Shown here: positions 1-9,623 of the stretch, piece after piece
How positions within the stretch are numbered: the stretch's first letter is position 1
How the letters are laid out: every line of letters begins with the position of its first letter
Origin: an uncultured bacterium
GTDB lineage: Bacteria; Verrucomicrobiota; Lentisphaeria; Victivallales; UBA1829
Direction: 5' to 3'
Length of the DNA: 64,000 nucleotides
Assembly: GCA_949292215.1 (NCBI GenBank)
Contig: CASEYW010000093.1
Coordinates: 1-64,000 of the forward strand
Translations under genes and position numbers: made by a program
The notes under the pieces: model-generated
Database searches by the model: none
What the model saw: the letters and a program-made list of their open reading frames with translations, nothing else
What the model was told of the DNA's origin: nothing

Positions 1-241
1 CGGGGCTTTTTCATGTCAAAAATACCCCCGGACAACGAAAATTTCCAAACAATCAGACTTTTACATCATTCCCTTGTTTTCCCCCTCAAAAATCCTTTCC
101 CCCCAATAAATCAGACTGCGAAAGTCTGTTTTGCTACTATACATTCCGCTGAGATGAGAGTTTTTCCCGAAGGAATGGGCTCTTCCGGTGCCATTTTCTT
201 TCCCGCATTTCGCTGTATTTCTGCAAAAAAATCAAAACAGG
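1..241. other. Intergenic stretch at left edge, no gene seen
   Basis: The first bases read cggggcttttt, which looks like the 3' arm and T-run of a terminator whose 5' arm lies outside the window; this is inference from one half of a hairpin. The rest is AT-rich with only short open frames that lack a ribosome binding site, so I call no gene before 322. Confidence 0.5.
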
Positions 242-270
242 TTGCAAACGGAAACAATGAATAGTATATT
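242..270 (+). promoter_or_regulatory. Sigma70-type promoter of the Sel1-repeat gene
   Basis: TTGCAA (242-247), 17 bp spacer, TATATT (265-270). It lies about 50 bp before the start codon at 322. Confidence 0.6.
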
Positions 271-321
271 GCTGGAAAAATCGGAATAAAATACAAATAT
301 CGTCCTATTTATGGAGTCTCT

Positions 322-2763
322 ATGCGTAAAATATATTATGTTTTTCTGATATTTCTGCTGCTTCTGCCGGAAGACTCGCAGGGAGCCGTGATCCGGAAAA
401 AAAGACCCTATGCCTGGGAACCTGCCGGCAATGTCAAGGTTCTGCATGAAACGCCGATCGGGAAAGTCTATCAATTCGCGGAAAGCGGATTCTTCAACAA
501 GGAGGAACGACACGGAGCCTCCATGAAAATACAATGGAAAAATCCGAGCTTGAACAGACGAAAAAGTGATGATGGTTTCCATACATTGAATCTGGTTCTC
601 TACGACAACAACAGGGAACAGGAGGAGAGGAAAGAACGCTATCTTGTCGTTGAGTTTTCCATCCGTGCGTTTCCTGTACAGAAGCAGAAGAAAAAACTGG
701 AAAGAATTCAGCACAACGGACTGGCGTCTCTGCTTCTGTTAGCCTCAGGGAATTATGAGAGCATCACCTCACTGGGTGCCGTCCGTTTTGTTTTTCCGAA
801 CATAAAAGGCATTACATACGATCCAAAATCAACGAACCTGCGCCTTGATCCTGAACAGCTCTATAAAAAAGAAAAAAAATATGTCACCAATTCCTTGCAT
901 AATTTTTCCACCAACAGCAGATGTTTCCCGATGTATTCCCTCACGCCATGCAGAATTATCATGGAACGGAAGACCCCGCATCTTGTTGCAGTCAATTATT
1001 CAGGGCTGAAAAAAATCGTCATTCCGGATTCCGAATGGGATTTTTCACGGCGTCCCATCGCGGCTCTGGCGCTGGCAACGGTATCATCCGAAGCCGTTCT
1101 GGAAATCACAACTCCGACGGTTCGTTTCATGGAAGAAGCCGAACTGAAGGCTCTGCCCCCCCTGACCATGCAGCCCTATCCATACGAACTCTATCGGAAT
1201 GACCGGAAAAGCATCCGCCGCTGGGGTTCCAATCCTGACTTCGAATACGCACAGGCAATGAATTTGCTCTATGGAAACGATCAGGACTGGAAAAAAGGAA
1301 TCAAAGAGATGCGTCTGCTCGCCAACAAGGACCATGCTCTCGCTCTCTTTCAGGCGGGCTGTGCTTACTATCGGGGAATCGGATGCGAAATCGACCTCAA
1401 CAAGGCGGAATCCTATTTCAAGGATGCGATGAACTTGCTGGTCCCGGGCGCTCTCACCATGCGGAAAGCAGCCGTCTACCGGAAATACCTTATGACAGGA
1501 AAAAATGAATGGAACAGTTCCGGCAACGCAGTCCGGCTACTGAAAACAGAAAAGATCGAAGAAATGGAGGATCCCTATCTTCCGCCGGCCATCCTCTACG
1601 GCATCCGGATCACAGGAAATCCGAAAGTCGAATTTTATGCTCTGCTCAAAAAGCTCCCGAACAAATACTTCGGGCAGGATTTCCTTCAGGCTCTCGATTC
1701 ACTTTGCAGGCAGGACTTTACTCCGGCAATCTATCTGCGGGCCTCTTACAAGGGAAACTCCCCGGCTGAAACGCAGAAACTGTACGAAAAAGGTGCCGCT
1801 CTCGGAGATCCGTTCTGTTCTCTGGAAACGATCCGGATGAAAATGCGTTCGCCGGGATTTCAGGCTTCCATGCTCTCAATCAACGAACTCTGGAATGCCC
1901 GTTCGATTCCTTTCATTCACGCGCTCCTCTATGGCATCCGAAAACCGCAAAGCAAATATTACAAAGCGATTCAGAATGGAGAAACCGCTCTTCTGAAATC
2001 AATGAATCCATCCACTCCAGAAGAGCACTTTCTATATGGAATCTCCTTCCTTCAGGACTTCCTGTATGAACAGGAATCATTTGGACAATTCCGCTTTTTC
2101 TCCCCAAAACGCTCCCTTTACTTCGCAAAAGCCCTGGAGACCCCCATTCCAACAGCACTCAAAAATCAACTCCGGAATGCGTTGAAATCTTTGGAAATTG
2201 CCGCAGAAAATGGAATTCCCGAAGCTCAATTTTTCGTTGCCGATCCATGGACAATGAAAAATGTTTTTGCGTTCAACCAGTTCAAGAGCAGAACCTATCT
2301 GGAAGCATCGGCAAAACAGAATCTTTTTTCTACAATAAAAACTGCCCGGCTTTTCCTCGAACAGCGAAATCCGGATAAAGCCCTCGAATTTATGAATCTG
2401 ATTCCGGATCAAAACTCCATGATCGCTCTGGAACTCCGTGCGCAATATCTGCATTTGAAAAAACCGAATTCTCCGGAATCGATTGCTGCGTGGAACAATG
2501 CCGGAGCTGCCGGCTCCCTTTCCGCAATGCAGTTCCTCGGAAATTATGAATATAAAAATAAGAATTTTTCAAAAGCGGCAGCCTATCGGCAGGTTTTCCT
2601 GAAAACAGATACACGCCTGAGAAATATGGACCTCAATGAAATCGCCTGGGGAGACTATTTCACACGCTATGACTTGACTTCTCCTGCAACAGAAAATATC
2701 AGCAGGAGATACTCCGGTCTCAGCAACCAGGAAGCAAAGAGACTCTTTGAACTCATCCCCTGA
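322..2763 (+). CDS. Secreted Sel1-like/TPR repeat protein
   Basis: The 813-residue product begins with a basic start and a hydrophobic stretch (residues 5-17) that reads as a signal peptide, so it should act in the periplasm or at the surface. Around residues 340-375 there is a clear Sel1-like helix pair (ALFQAGCAYYRGIG followed by KAESYFKDA), and weaker helical repeats continue to the C-terminus (for example GIPEAQFFV and GSLSAMQFLGNYEYKNK). The N-terminal 300 residues show no family I recognise. Sel1/TPR proteins usually serve as protein-binding scaffolds, and the partner here is unknown. The start is supported by GGAG five bases before ATG and by the promoter at 242-270. It is a single-gene unit converging with the glycoside hydrolase at 2817. 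Confidence 0.75.
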   Translation: MRKIYYVFLIFLLLLPEDSQGAVIRKKRPYAWEPAGNVKVLHETPIGKVYQFAESGFFNKEERHGASMKIQWKNPSLNRRKSDDGFHTLNLVLYDNNREQEERKERYLVVEFSIRAFPVQKQKKKLERIQHNGLASLLLLASGNYESITSLGAVRFVFPNIKGITYDPKSTNLRLDPEQLYKKEKKYVTNSLHNFSTNSRCFPMYSLTPCRIIMERKTPHLVAVNYSGLKKIVIPDSEWDFSRRPIAALALATVSSEAVLEITTPTVRFMEEAELKALPPLTMQPYPYELYRNDRKSIRRWGSNPDFEYAQAMNLLYGNDQDWKKGIKEMRLLANKDHALALFQAGCAYYRGIGCEIDLNKAESYFKDAMNLLVPGALTMRKAAVYRKYLMTGKNEWNSSGNAVRLLKTEKIEEMEDPYLPPAILYGIRITGNPKVEFYALLKKLPNKYFGQDFLQALDSLCRQDFTPAIYLRASYKGNSPAETQKLYEKGAALGDPFCSLETIRMKMRSPGFQASMLSINELWNARSIPFIHALLYGIRKPQSKYYKAIQNGETALLKSMNPSTPEEHFLYGISFLQDFLYEQESFGQFRFFSPKRSLYFAKALETPIPTALKNQLRNALKSLEIAAENGIPEAQFFVADPWTMKNVFAFNQFKSRTYLEASAKQNLFSTIKTARLFLEQRNPDKALEFMNLIPDQNSMIALELRAQYLHLKKPNSPESIAAWNNAGAAGSLSAMQFLGNYEYKNKNFSKAAAYRQVFLKTDTRLRNMDLNEIAWGDYFTRYDLTSPATENISRRYSGLSNQEAKRLFELIP

Positions 2764-2779
2764 CAGTCTTGATTTATCC

Positions 2780-2808
2780 TTCGGTCCAGCGGAATCAGCT
2801 GGAGCGAA
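2780..2808. terminator. Imperfect hairpin between convergent genes
   Basis: TTCG-G-TCCAGC, loop GGAATCA, GCTGGA-G-CGAA form a stem with one G/G mismatch midway between two convergent stop codons. There is no T-run on either side, so its role as a terminator is only suggested by position. Confidence 0.3.
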
Positions 2809-2816
2809 GAAGCAGG

Positions 2817-4730
2817 TCAGGAAATACTTTTCAATAGCAGAATCGCACAGTCATTCGCCCCGATCCGGAGACGGTCATTTACAAACGTTCCCCGCCAGAC
2901 CCGTTCGAGCTGATCACGGAACGACAATCGGCAGTCCACCGGACTCGGATCATAATTAATCAGGACAGCAAGCGTGTGTTCAACATCCAGAGGATGTTCC
3001 GTAATGCCGACACCCGGTTCCGGACAGAATACTTTGCGGCGGACTCCCGCGATCTCCGCACCTTTACGGTACAGCAGATAACAGGGATTCAGATTCTCCC
3101 CGTAAAAACAGCCGGAAGATTCGGTCGCAGCAAACAATTCCAGCGGAAGATTCAATAGAATCATACGACCATTTCCATAGGCGGCGGATGTCATCACAGG
3201 CATTCCATCGGAATCCACCGCCAAGACCTCGGCACTCTCCGGAATCAGTTGAGAGCGATATTCCAGAGAAGCGCTCATTTCCTGTCCGGGAGAATCCTTC
3301 AGATGGAAACGGATCCGGTTCGGTTCCTTCCAGCGGGCATCCACCTGAACGCCGAAGACCTCACGGAACGGCGAAAGCATCCCGGTTCCGTGAAGAGATG
3401 CCATCAGTGTTGCGCCGTTCTTCACCTTTTCCAGAAGAGACAACCAGGCATGACGGCTCTGCCACGTCAGCTCCGATACGGAAGGCAGAAGATAGAAGTT
3501 CGATTCCGGGAGTTCTTCCTCCGCACCGGAGAAACGGAGCTCAAATCCAGCCTGTTTTGCCAGCAGATATGCACCAAACGCTTCCGGGAAACTCGCCCGA
3601 GTCCGGGAAACAAGGCATACCGCATCCATTTTCCGCTCCGGAAGCGGATAGGGAAATTCCTTCAGGAAGGCGGCAAACTCCTGCATGACCCGGGCCGTCG
3701 CCTTCGATTCGCGAGTTTCATGGAACAATCCAAGTTCGCGTTCAACCGCCGTCCAGTCATACGGTGCAAAAGGCAGGTTTTTCTGGTCAAATGCGCACCA
3801 CCAGAGGAATCCATGCAGATGATTCGCCCAGCAGGAAAACAGCGAACAGCGCAGACTCGCTGCGGCACGTTCATCCGAACAAATCATCGGCCCAAGAGAA
3901 CCGGCCTCCTCCGGGAAACAGGGTTTTCCGGAAATGCCCTCATACAGAAGGGATTCTCCCGATGAGTGCAGCTCATTACGAATCGTATTGAACGGTTCCC
4001 GATTGCATTCCGGGGTAAAAAGCGGATAGGGATGGGTTGTCAGGATGTCCAGCAGTTCGCCCTGATCGTAAAGATTCCAGTTGTCCCGGTTGTTCGTGCT
4101 GATGCTGTGCATGCCGGAAACAACCGGATGGGACAAATCCTCCAGACGGATGGCGGATGAGATCGCATTCAGCCATCCCCACGCCTCATTCGGATCAGAG
4201 ACTCCCGCCATGCAGTTGCATTCGTTTCCGAGGTCCCAGGCACCGATTGCCGGATGCCCGCGGAACTCCCGCACAAAACGCCGGACAAAACGGATTTCCC
4301 ATTTGAGCGCTTCCGGATCGGTCAGGACATTCCGCTCCTCGAAGGCGGGAGGAACAAACAACCGTCCGCTCATCCAGCCGGTCAGAAGTCCGACAATCAG
4401 TTTCAATCCGTAAGAGTCGGCAGTGTCGCAAAGATACCGGAAGCGGTCCAGCATGACGGGCTCCACTCCCCCCTGGCGTTCCTCCCCGGCGGAAAAAAGC
4501 CGTTCGATCCCGAATCCCTGCCGGGACCCGCCCCCGCCATACAAGCGCTTGAGCGGCTGAAAATCTGGCCAAAGAGGAAAAACCCGCAGGACCGTCATGC
4601 CGTATCCGCTCAGAGTTTCGAGATCTTTCCGAACCGTTTCCGCATCCCAGTTGCGCCACATGTACATCCCCGCATGCGACGCCCAGTAGTTGCATCCGGT
4701 AAAAAAATCATTAGACTGAAAAAGATTCAT
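2817..4730 (-). CDS. Glycoside hydrolase, GH5-like (clan A) TIM barrel
   Basis: A cytoplasmic-type enzyme of 637 residues with no signal peptide. The N-terminal half (about 1-350) reads as a clan GH-A barrel: GAWDLGNECN near residue 165 supplies the acid/base Glu after Asn, and CFPEEAGSLG near residue 270 the likely nucleophile Glu. Residues about 365-480 resemble the Rossmann-like trimerisation domain seen in some beta-galactosidases, followed by a beta-rich tail. The substrate cannot be read from sequence; a beta-linked oligosaccharide such as a mannoside or galactoside is likely. An ATG 42 bases further upstream (4772) is in frame, but AGGAAAGG ten bases before 4730 and the overlap of 4772 with the neighbour's promoter favour 4730. 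The divergent LacI regulator at 4811 is the probable controller. Confidence 0.75.
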   Translation of the reverse strand: MNLFQSNDFFTGCNYWASHAGMYMWRNWDAETVRKDLETLSGYGMTVLRVFPLWPDFQPLKRLYGGGGSRQGFGIERLFSAGEERQGGVEPVMLDRFRYLCDTADSYGLKLIVGLLTGWMSGRLFVPPAFEERNVLTDPEALKWEIRFVRRFVREFRGHPAIGAWDLGNECNCMAGVSDPNEAWGWLNAISSAIRLEDLSHPVVSGMHSISTNNRDNWNLYDQGELLDILTTHPYPLFTPECNREPFNTIRNELHSSGESLLYEGISGKPCFPEEAGSLGPMICSDERAAASLRCSLFSCWANHLHGFLWWCAFDQKNLPFAPYDWTAVERELGLFHETRESKATARVMQEFAAFLKEFPYPLPERKMDAVCLVSRTRASFPEAFGAYLLAKQAGFELRFSGAEEELPESNFYLLPSVSELTWQSRHAWLSLLEKVKNGATLMASLHGTGMLSPFREVFGVQVDARWKEPNRIRFHLKDSPGQEMSASLEYRSQLIPESAEVLAVDSDGMPVMTSAAYGNGRMILLNLPLELFAATESSGCFYGENLNPCYLLYRKGAEIAGVRRKVFCPEPGVGITEHPLDVEHTLAVLINYDPSPVDCRLSFRDQLERVWRGTFVNDRLRIGANDCAILLLKSIS

Positions 4731-4751
4731 CGTCGTGCTACCTTTCCTGTT

Positions 4752-4780
4752 TTGAAAATCTTTCTTTTCCATAGTATATT
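4752..4780 (+). promoter_or_regulatory. Promoter of the LacI-type regulator
   Basis: TTGAAA (4752-4757), 17 bp, TATATT (4775-4780), 30 bp before the ATG at 4811. It lies between the divergent hydrolase start and the regulator, so binding here could control both. Confidence 0.65.
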
Positions 4781-4810
4781 GCTTCCACTCGCGCGACGCA
4801 AGGAGTTCCT

Positions 4811-5800
4811 ATGAAACAAAATGAACCGGAATTGAATTCACTTCCATTCAAAAAAAGACGGATCGGAAGAAAAAAAGCAACCGTCCGGGAAATTGCCCGG
4901 ATTGTCGGATGCGCCCATTGCACCGTTTCCCGCGCGCTTGCCGATGAAAGCTGCGTTGCTAATGAAACGCGTGCTCAAATTTTGAAAACAGCGCGCGAAC
5001 TCGGATACACCAGACAGCACGGAAATGTACTGGCTGTCCTGATTCCATCTTTTCATGAAGAAGTCTGCTATTATGACACTCGGATGCTCTGCTCGCTTTC
5101 CCGGGCGCTCGACAGGGAAGGTTTTTCCTTTGAACTGATTCCGGAAAACCATCTCCGTCCGCTCAATGAAAAACACATTGACGGGGCATTTTCACTCTGC
5201 TATTCGGGAGGAATCGCCAGGAAGTGGTCCGAACTGAATTCAATTCCGCTGGTCTGCATCAATGATTTCGCTTATCATACGGACCGGATTTATTCGGTCT
5301 GTTCCGACGATCAACAAGCCATGCGGGAAATCATCCACTATCTCCGGGAACGCGGACACCGGAAAATCGGCTACTGCGACACACTCCCTGCCAAAAACCT
5401 GAATCATCTCCGTCGACGGAAATTTTTTCTGGAATTTGCGGAAGAGTTCTCGCTTGCAGCCTTCCCTGTCCGGACAAAAGACGAAATCGCCGGACTCCTC
5501 GACAAAGGCATCACCGCCCTGATCTGTCCGTTTGAAATGACCGATCTGAAACTTTACCAGTTTCTAAAACAGAGCGGCAGGCGAATCCCGCAGGAGTTGG
5601 AGCTCATCTGCTGGGATGTTCCGGGAATCACGGAACATCTGAATCTGAACGGGCTTTCCGTGGAACAGGACTTTGACAGACTCGCAGAAGAAAGTGTCGC
5701 CCTTTTCAAACATGTGATGGCGGGCAGGCACAATCTCCGAGACATCTCCGTTCCCTACCGGATCGCAAGACGCAATCCGGCGGAAATCCGGATGAAATGA
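4811..5800 (+). CDS. LacI-family transcriptional regulator
   Basis: The 329-residue protein has a LacI helix-turn-helix at about residues 24-70 (TVREIARIVGCAHCTVSRAL, then a hinge helix region ending ELGYTRQ) and a C-terminal periplasmic-binding-protein-like effector domain from about residue 78. Family members bind a sugar and release or grip an operator. The recognition helix carries an unusual Cys-Ala-His-Cys stretch. AAGGAG five bases before ATG supports the start. It is divergent from the glycoside hydrolase at 2817-4730, the natural target. Its stop codon is one base from that of the convergent PPK2 gene. Confidence 0.88.
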   Translation: MKQNEPELNSLPFKKRRIGRKKATVREIARIVGCAHCTVSRALADESCVANETRAQILKTARELGYTRQHGNVLAVLIPSFHEEVCYYDTRMLCSLSRALDREGFSFELIPENHLRPLNEKHIDGAFSLCYSGGIARKWSELNSIPLVCINDFAYHTDRIYSVCSDDQQAMREIIHYLRERGHRKIGYCDTLPAKNLNHLRRRKFFLEFAEEFSLAAFPVRTKDEIAGLLDKGITALICPFEMTDLKLYQFLKQSGRRIPQELELICWDVPGITEHLNLNGLSVEQDFDRLAEESVALFKHVMAGRHNLRDISVPYRIARRNPAEIRMK

Positions 5801-5801
5801 A

Positions 5802-6656
5802 TCATTTCTTTTTCTTTCCGGATTTCTGTTTCCCCGCATCCTGATAATAAAGTTTCCGGATCTGAGCGACATCAATGGACGCGTCTGGAAGTTTCGGAGC
5901 CATGCGCTCCATCGTTTCCACCAGAATTTCGGAAACCGCAAGATTGCGGAAGCTCTTGTGATCCGAGGGAATCACGAACCAGGGTGCGTGTTTGGAAGTA
6001 CAGCGGTTGATCGCCTGATTGAACGCCTCCATGTAATCGTCCCAGAATTCCCGTTCTGTATAATCGCTTTCGGAGATTTTCCAGTGTTTTTCTTTATCGT
6101 CAAGACGTTCTCCGAAACGTTTCAGCTGTTCTTCCTTGCTGATATGCAGAAAAAATTTCACGATTGTCGTTCGATTGGAATGAAGAATTTCTTCAAAATC
6201 GTTGATGAATCCATAGCGCTTTTCGAGCTGTTTGCCGGAAACGAAACCGTGCACCTTTTCCACGAGCACGCTTTCATAATGCGAACGGTTGAAAATCACG
6301 ATTTCACCGTTTTTCGGAGCGGCGGCATGAATTCTCCAGAGGAAATCGTGCGAAGCCTCCTGCGGAGTCGGCACTTTGAACGAATGGGAACGGCAGCCCT
6401 GCGGATTCATCGCATACAGGACATGATTGATCGTGCCGTCTTTTCCTCCGGCATCCATTGCCTGAAGAACGATCAGGAGAGACTGCCGGTTTTCGGCATA
6501 AATCCGATATTGGAGTTCCAGCATCCGTTTTGCGTTTTCCGCAAGACGCGCCTCCACTTTTTCCCGGTCGTCCCATCCAAATGTCCCGGATGTATCAATT
6601 TTCCGGACATCGATCTTTTTTCCCGGCTTCACACGCAGTCTGTCATAAAAATCCAT
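5802..6656 (-). CDS. Polyphosphate kinase 2 family protein
   Basis: PPK2 enzymes transfer phosphate between polyphosphate and nucleotides in the cytoplasm. The 284-residue length is normal for a one-domain member. The Walker A-like loop is AMDAGGKDG (residues 66-74) and the second nucleotide motif is IFNRSHYE (121-128); this FNRSHYE variant is the one seen in the PPK2 group often annotated polyphosphate:nucleotide phosphotransferase, where the classic form is FDRSWYN. The lid helix follows. A strong AAAGGAGGG precedes the ATG. The gene is monocistronic and converges with the LacI gene with a single base between stops. Whether it makes nucleoside di- or triphosphates cannot be told. Confidence 0.88.
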   Translation of the reverse strand: MDFYDRLRVKPGKKIDVRKIDTSGTFGWDDREKVEARLAENAKRMLELQYRIYAENRQSLLIVLQAMDAGGKDGTINHVLYAMNPQGCRSHSFKVPTPQEASHDFLWRIHAAAPKNGEIVIFNRSHYESVLVEKVHGFVSGKQLEKRYGFINDFEEILHSNRTTIVKFFLHISKEEQLKRFGERLDDKEKHWKISESDYTEREFWDDYMEAFNQAINRCTSKHAPWFVIPSDHKSFRNLAVSEILVETMERMAPKLPDASIDVAQIRKLYYQDAGKQKSGKKKK

Positions 6657-6685
6657 CTCACCCTCCTTTGAAACGGTTCCTTGAT

Positions 6686-6714
6686 AGGATAGTGCCGAAA
6701 ACGGAAAAAAACAA
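6686..6714 (-). promoter_or_regulatory. Promoter of the PPK2 gene
   Basis: On the minus strand TTGTTT (6714-6709), 17 bp, TATCCT (6691-6686), 30 bp before the start at 6656. Confidence 0.45.
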
Positions 6715-6799
6715 ATGCAAAGAAGTTTTTTTCAGGAATGAACGAACGTTTTTCTCTTCAAAAAGGTTGTTTTTTCAAACAGATATTCCAGAAGACGGG

Positions 6800-6828
6800 T
6801 TGATTTTCAGGAAAATTCGTGCTATTAG
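6800..6828 (+). promoter_or_regulatory. Candidate promoter of the ABC importer operon
   Basis: TTGATT (6800-6805), 17 bp, TATTAG (6823-6828). It would give a long leader of about 175 bases before the GTG start, so a nearer promoter may exist. Confidence 0.4.
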
Positions 6829-7008
6829 TAGGCCAGATAGAAACTTGGGAACGTGAAAATCTGAATACGGCAAAAACTGTCTGATTTCAGAGCGCTTTTT
6901 TATTGTCTTTCTTCCGATGGGACAGACGGAAGCCTTGAAACAGGAAAAAGTGGAAGTGTATTCCGGTTTTGCAATGGTCTCGCAACTTAAGGAGAGGAAG
7001 GAGCAACC

Positions 7009-9603
7009 GTGGTGTTATTGCGTGTCTTGGTTTTACTTTGTCTATGTCTGGTCTGTTTTGCGGAAGCGCCGAAAAAGACGCTGGTCAAAGTGGATTCGTT
7101 TTTCCAGCCGAACAACATGGAAAACATCTACACAAAACAGCTGGTCAGGTTCATGCAGAAGAATCCGGAGATTCTGCTGGAACAATGGGGCGGTATTTCA
7201 CTCCCCGGGGGAAAATCCTCCCTGATGATGGCAATCGCCGGAAAAACAGCGCCGGATGTGGGATTGAGCTGGTTTCACATCATCCGGAATGAAATTTCTC
7301 AGGATTTTCTTTATCCGCTCAATGAATGGATCGGAGAGGATACAAACGGCAACGGGGAAATTGATGACTCCGAAGCAAAATGGCCCGGCTGGAAAAAGAT
7401 ACCGCCCCTTCTCCGCAAAGTTGCCACAGTGGACGGAAAAGTCTATGGCCTGCCTCTCCCGGTCAAAGACATGGTGGCAATCATCTATCGTGTAGACCTC
7501 GTATCCGCCGCCGGACTCGACCCGAACAAACCGCCAAAGACCTGGGATGAACTCCTTTTCTGGTGTTATAAACTGACCGATACGAACCGCATCATTCCCG
7601 GCGCCATCACCCAGCAGGGACAGAAGGGAATCTGCCTTCCCGCATCCGGTTATCTCTTTCTTCCCTGGATTCAATCCGCCGGAGGGGATCCCATCATTCA
7701 GATCCGCAAGAGTCCGAAAACAGGACAGGAGTACACCTTTCCTCTGTATGAGACGAAATTCATCACTCCGGAAGGAGAAAATCTCTCAAAACAGCCATCA
7801 CAATGGCGTGCCAACTTCGACTCGCCGGAAGCGCTTGAGGCCATCAGTTTTCTCTATCAGCTCCGCTGGGGGAAATGGCTGAATATCAATGGCGAACCGA
7901 TCACCCTCAAGGATGCGATCAAGAAAGGCATTGAATATTCAGAAGAGGATATCATCACCGGCGTTGCCAGAACCGACTCCGGCGGGCAGCGCGGCGAAGG
8001 CATGTGGGAACTTCTCGGCCGCGGCGAAGTTGCCATGGTCATCAGCATGGTGACCGACCTCTCCTCTGCCGGAACCAATGCGAATATCGATCCCTCGCTT
8101 CTGAGCTGGTTCCCCTATCCGGCGGCACCGGGCCCGAAAGGACAGCGTGTTATTCAGACACAGAATCATTACGCGGTCATGTATATTGGAACAGCAGACC
8201 GTTCCAAGGCGGAACGCGACGCCGTCTGGAAAACCATGACGGCCATCTGCGATGAGAAAGTCATCGATACGAAAATTGAATCGCAGGTTCTCTCCGGCAT
8301 GAGTAAATTCGTCTCTCCGGACAACCTCAAACGTCTCGGTTATGAGGAATACATCCGCGACATTCCACTAGCCATCCGCCAGAATTTCATCGATATCGAA
8401 AAAGGAAACATCAAAACCTACACCGAACCCTGGACCGGCTTCTGGTTCCTCATCGACATGGCAATGAACGGTAAATGTCTCGGCATCATGCTCGGAAGCA
8501 AGGGAGAGGAGTTCAACTATAAAAATGCCATTCTCGAAGTGAACCGCCAGGCGAATTCCGGACTGATGTTCGCACTGCCGGAATCCGAACTGGCGAAATG
8601 GCGTCCGCTGGCATTCATTATTCTGGCAGCTCTTCTGATTGCCGTAGCCTATCTCGGTTACCGGATTGTCAAATCCTTCATGGGGAAGAGGAAAGCAGGA
8701 GCTCGATCGGTCTACAACGGTTATCTGCCGTTCCTGCTGATTCTGCCGGCAATCCTGATTATCATCCTCTGGCGCTACTATCCGCTGGGCCGCGGACTGG
8801 TCATGGCGTTTCAGGATTACAAAGTCACGGGCAACTCCATTTTCGTCGGACTGGACAACTTCATCAACCTGGCGCTTGACAAGAGCTTCTGGATGAGCAT
8901 GTGGAGAACGGTCTACTTTGTAATTCTGAATATGCTGTTCGCCTTCACGGCGCCGATCATTCTGGCAATCATGCTGACGGAGATCCGGCATTTCAAAATT
9001 CTTTTCCGGACTCTCTTCTTCCTGCCGCAGATGACCAGCGGACTGGTCATTGCCCTCATGTGGAAGCTGATGTACAATCCGACTCCGGCGGGATTCTTCA
9101 ATCAGCTGATCTCCTATCTGAACTATCTTCCGTTTGTGGATATCAAACCGCAGGCGTGGCTTCAGGACCCGTCGCTTGCGATGATCTGCTGTATCATTCC
9201 GACCGTCTGGGCAGGTATGGGAATGTCGAGCCTGATCTATCTGGCGGCGCTCCACTCTCTGCCGAAAGAACTCTATGAGGCAGCCGAGGTTGACGGAGCC
9301 GGATTCCGCAGCAAGTTGTGGAACATCACGATTCCAACCCTCCTGCCGCTGATCATCATCAATTTTGTCGGGACCTTCATCGGCACATTCCAGGGAATGG
9401 GAAACATCTTCCTCATGACCTTCGGCGGACCGGGCGAAGCGACCACGGTGATTGGACTCAAAATCTGGATCGAAGCGTATGCAAATCTGCGCTTCAGCAT
9501 GGCAACAGCCATGGCATGTATCCTGGGGTCCCTGCTGATCGGACTGACTTACATTCAGATCCAGTTCCTCAGCAAAGTCGAATATAAACGCGCCGCGGAT
9601 TGA
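7009..9603 (+). CDS. Sugar ABC importer: binding protein fused to MalF-type permease
   Basis: One 864-residue chain carries two parts that are normally separate proteins. After a signal-like segment (about residues 2-18), residues about 25-530 form a family-1 extracellular solute-binding protein (for instance YGLPLPVKDMVAIIYR and the helical MSKFVSPDNL region). A membrane helix at about 534-554 is followed by a MalF-type permease (about 570-864) with the cytoplasmic EAA loop ELYEAAEVDGAG near residue 755. Such an importer should keep its binding protein tethered to the membrane and take up an oligosaccharide. The start is GTG with AAGGAGAGGAAGGAG just upstream; a second GTG follows directly. 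It is co-transcribed with the MalG-type permease at 9624. No ATPase gene is nearby, so a shared MsmK-type ATPase must be encoded elsewhere. Confidence 0.85.
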   Translation: MVLLRVLVLLCLCLVCFAEAPKKTLVKVDSFFQPNNMENIYTKQLVRFMQKNPEILLEQWGGISLPGGKSSLMMAIAGKTAPDVGLSWFHIIRNEISQDFLYPLNEWIGEDTNGNGEIDDSEAKWPGWKKIPPLLRKVATVDGKVYGLPLPVKDMVAIIYRVDLVSAAGLDPNKPPKTWDELLFWCYKLTDTNRIIPGAITQQGQKGICLPASGYLFLPWIQSAGGDPIIQIRKSPKTGQEYTFPLYETKFITPEGENLSKQPSQWRANFDSPEALEAISFLYQLRWGKWLNINGEPITLKDAIKKGIEYSEEDIITGVARTDSGGQRGEGMWELLGRGEVAMVISMVTDLSSAGTNANIDPSLLSWFPYPAAPGPKGQRVIQTQNHYAVMYIGTADRSKAERDAVWKTMTAICDEKVIDTKIESQVLSGMSKFVSPDNLKRLGYEEYIRDIPLAIRQNFIDIEKGNIKTYTEPWTGFWFLIDMAMNGKCLGIMLGSKGEEFNYKNAILEVNRQANSGLMFALPESELAKWRPLAFIILAALLIAVAYLGYRIVKSFMGKRKAGARSVYNGYLPFLLILPAILIIILWRYYPLGRGLVMAFQDYKVTGNSIFVGLDNFINLALDKSFWMSMWRTVYFVILNMLFAFTAPIILAIMLTEIRHFKILFRTLFFLPQMTSGLVIALMWKLMYNPTPAGFFNQLISYLNYLPFVDIKPQAWLQDPSLAMICCIIPTVWAGMGMSSLIYLAALHSLPKELYEAAEVDGAGFRSKLWNITIPTLLPLIIINFVGTFIGTFQGMGNIFLMTFGGPGEATTVIGLKIWIEAYANLRFSMATAMACILGSLLIGLTYIQIQFLSKVEYKRAAD

Positions 9604-9623
9604 GAAAGAAGAGGTATTCAGAT

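Larger units (their letters stand above)
6657..7008. other. Intergenic region with two divergent promoters
   Basis: This 352 bp gap holds the promoter of the PPK2 gene on the minus strand, a promoter for the ABC operon on the plus strand and the latter's leader. The leader runs about 175 bases from the proposed start to the GTG at 7009 and has no clear hairpin that I can support. Open frames here lack ribosome binding sites. Confidence 0.5.

Noticed and set aside
9600..9623. TTG start of the MalG-type permease overlapping the previous stop
   Set aside because: The GAGG site is correctly spaced only for the ATG at 9624.
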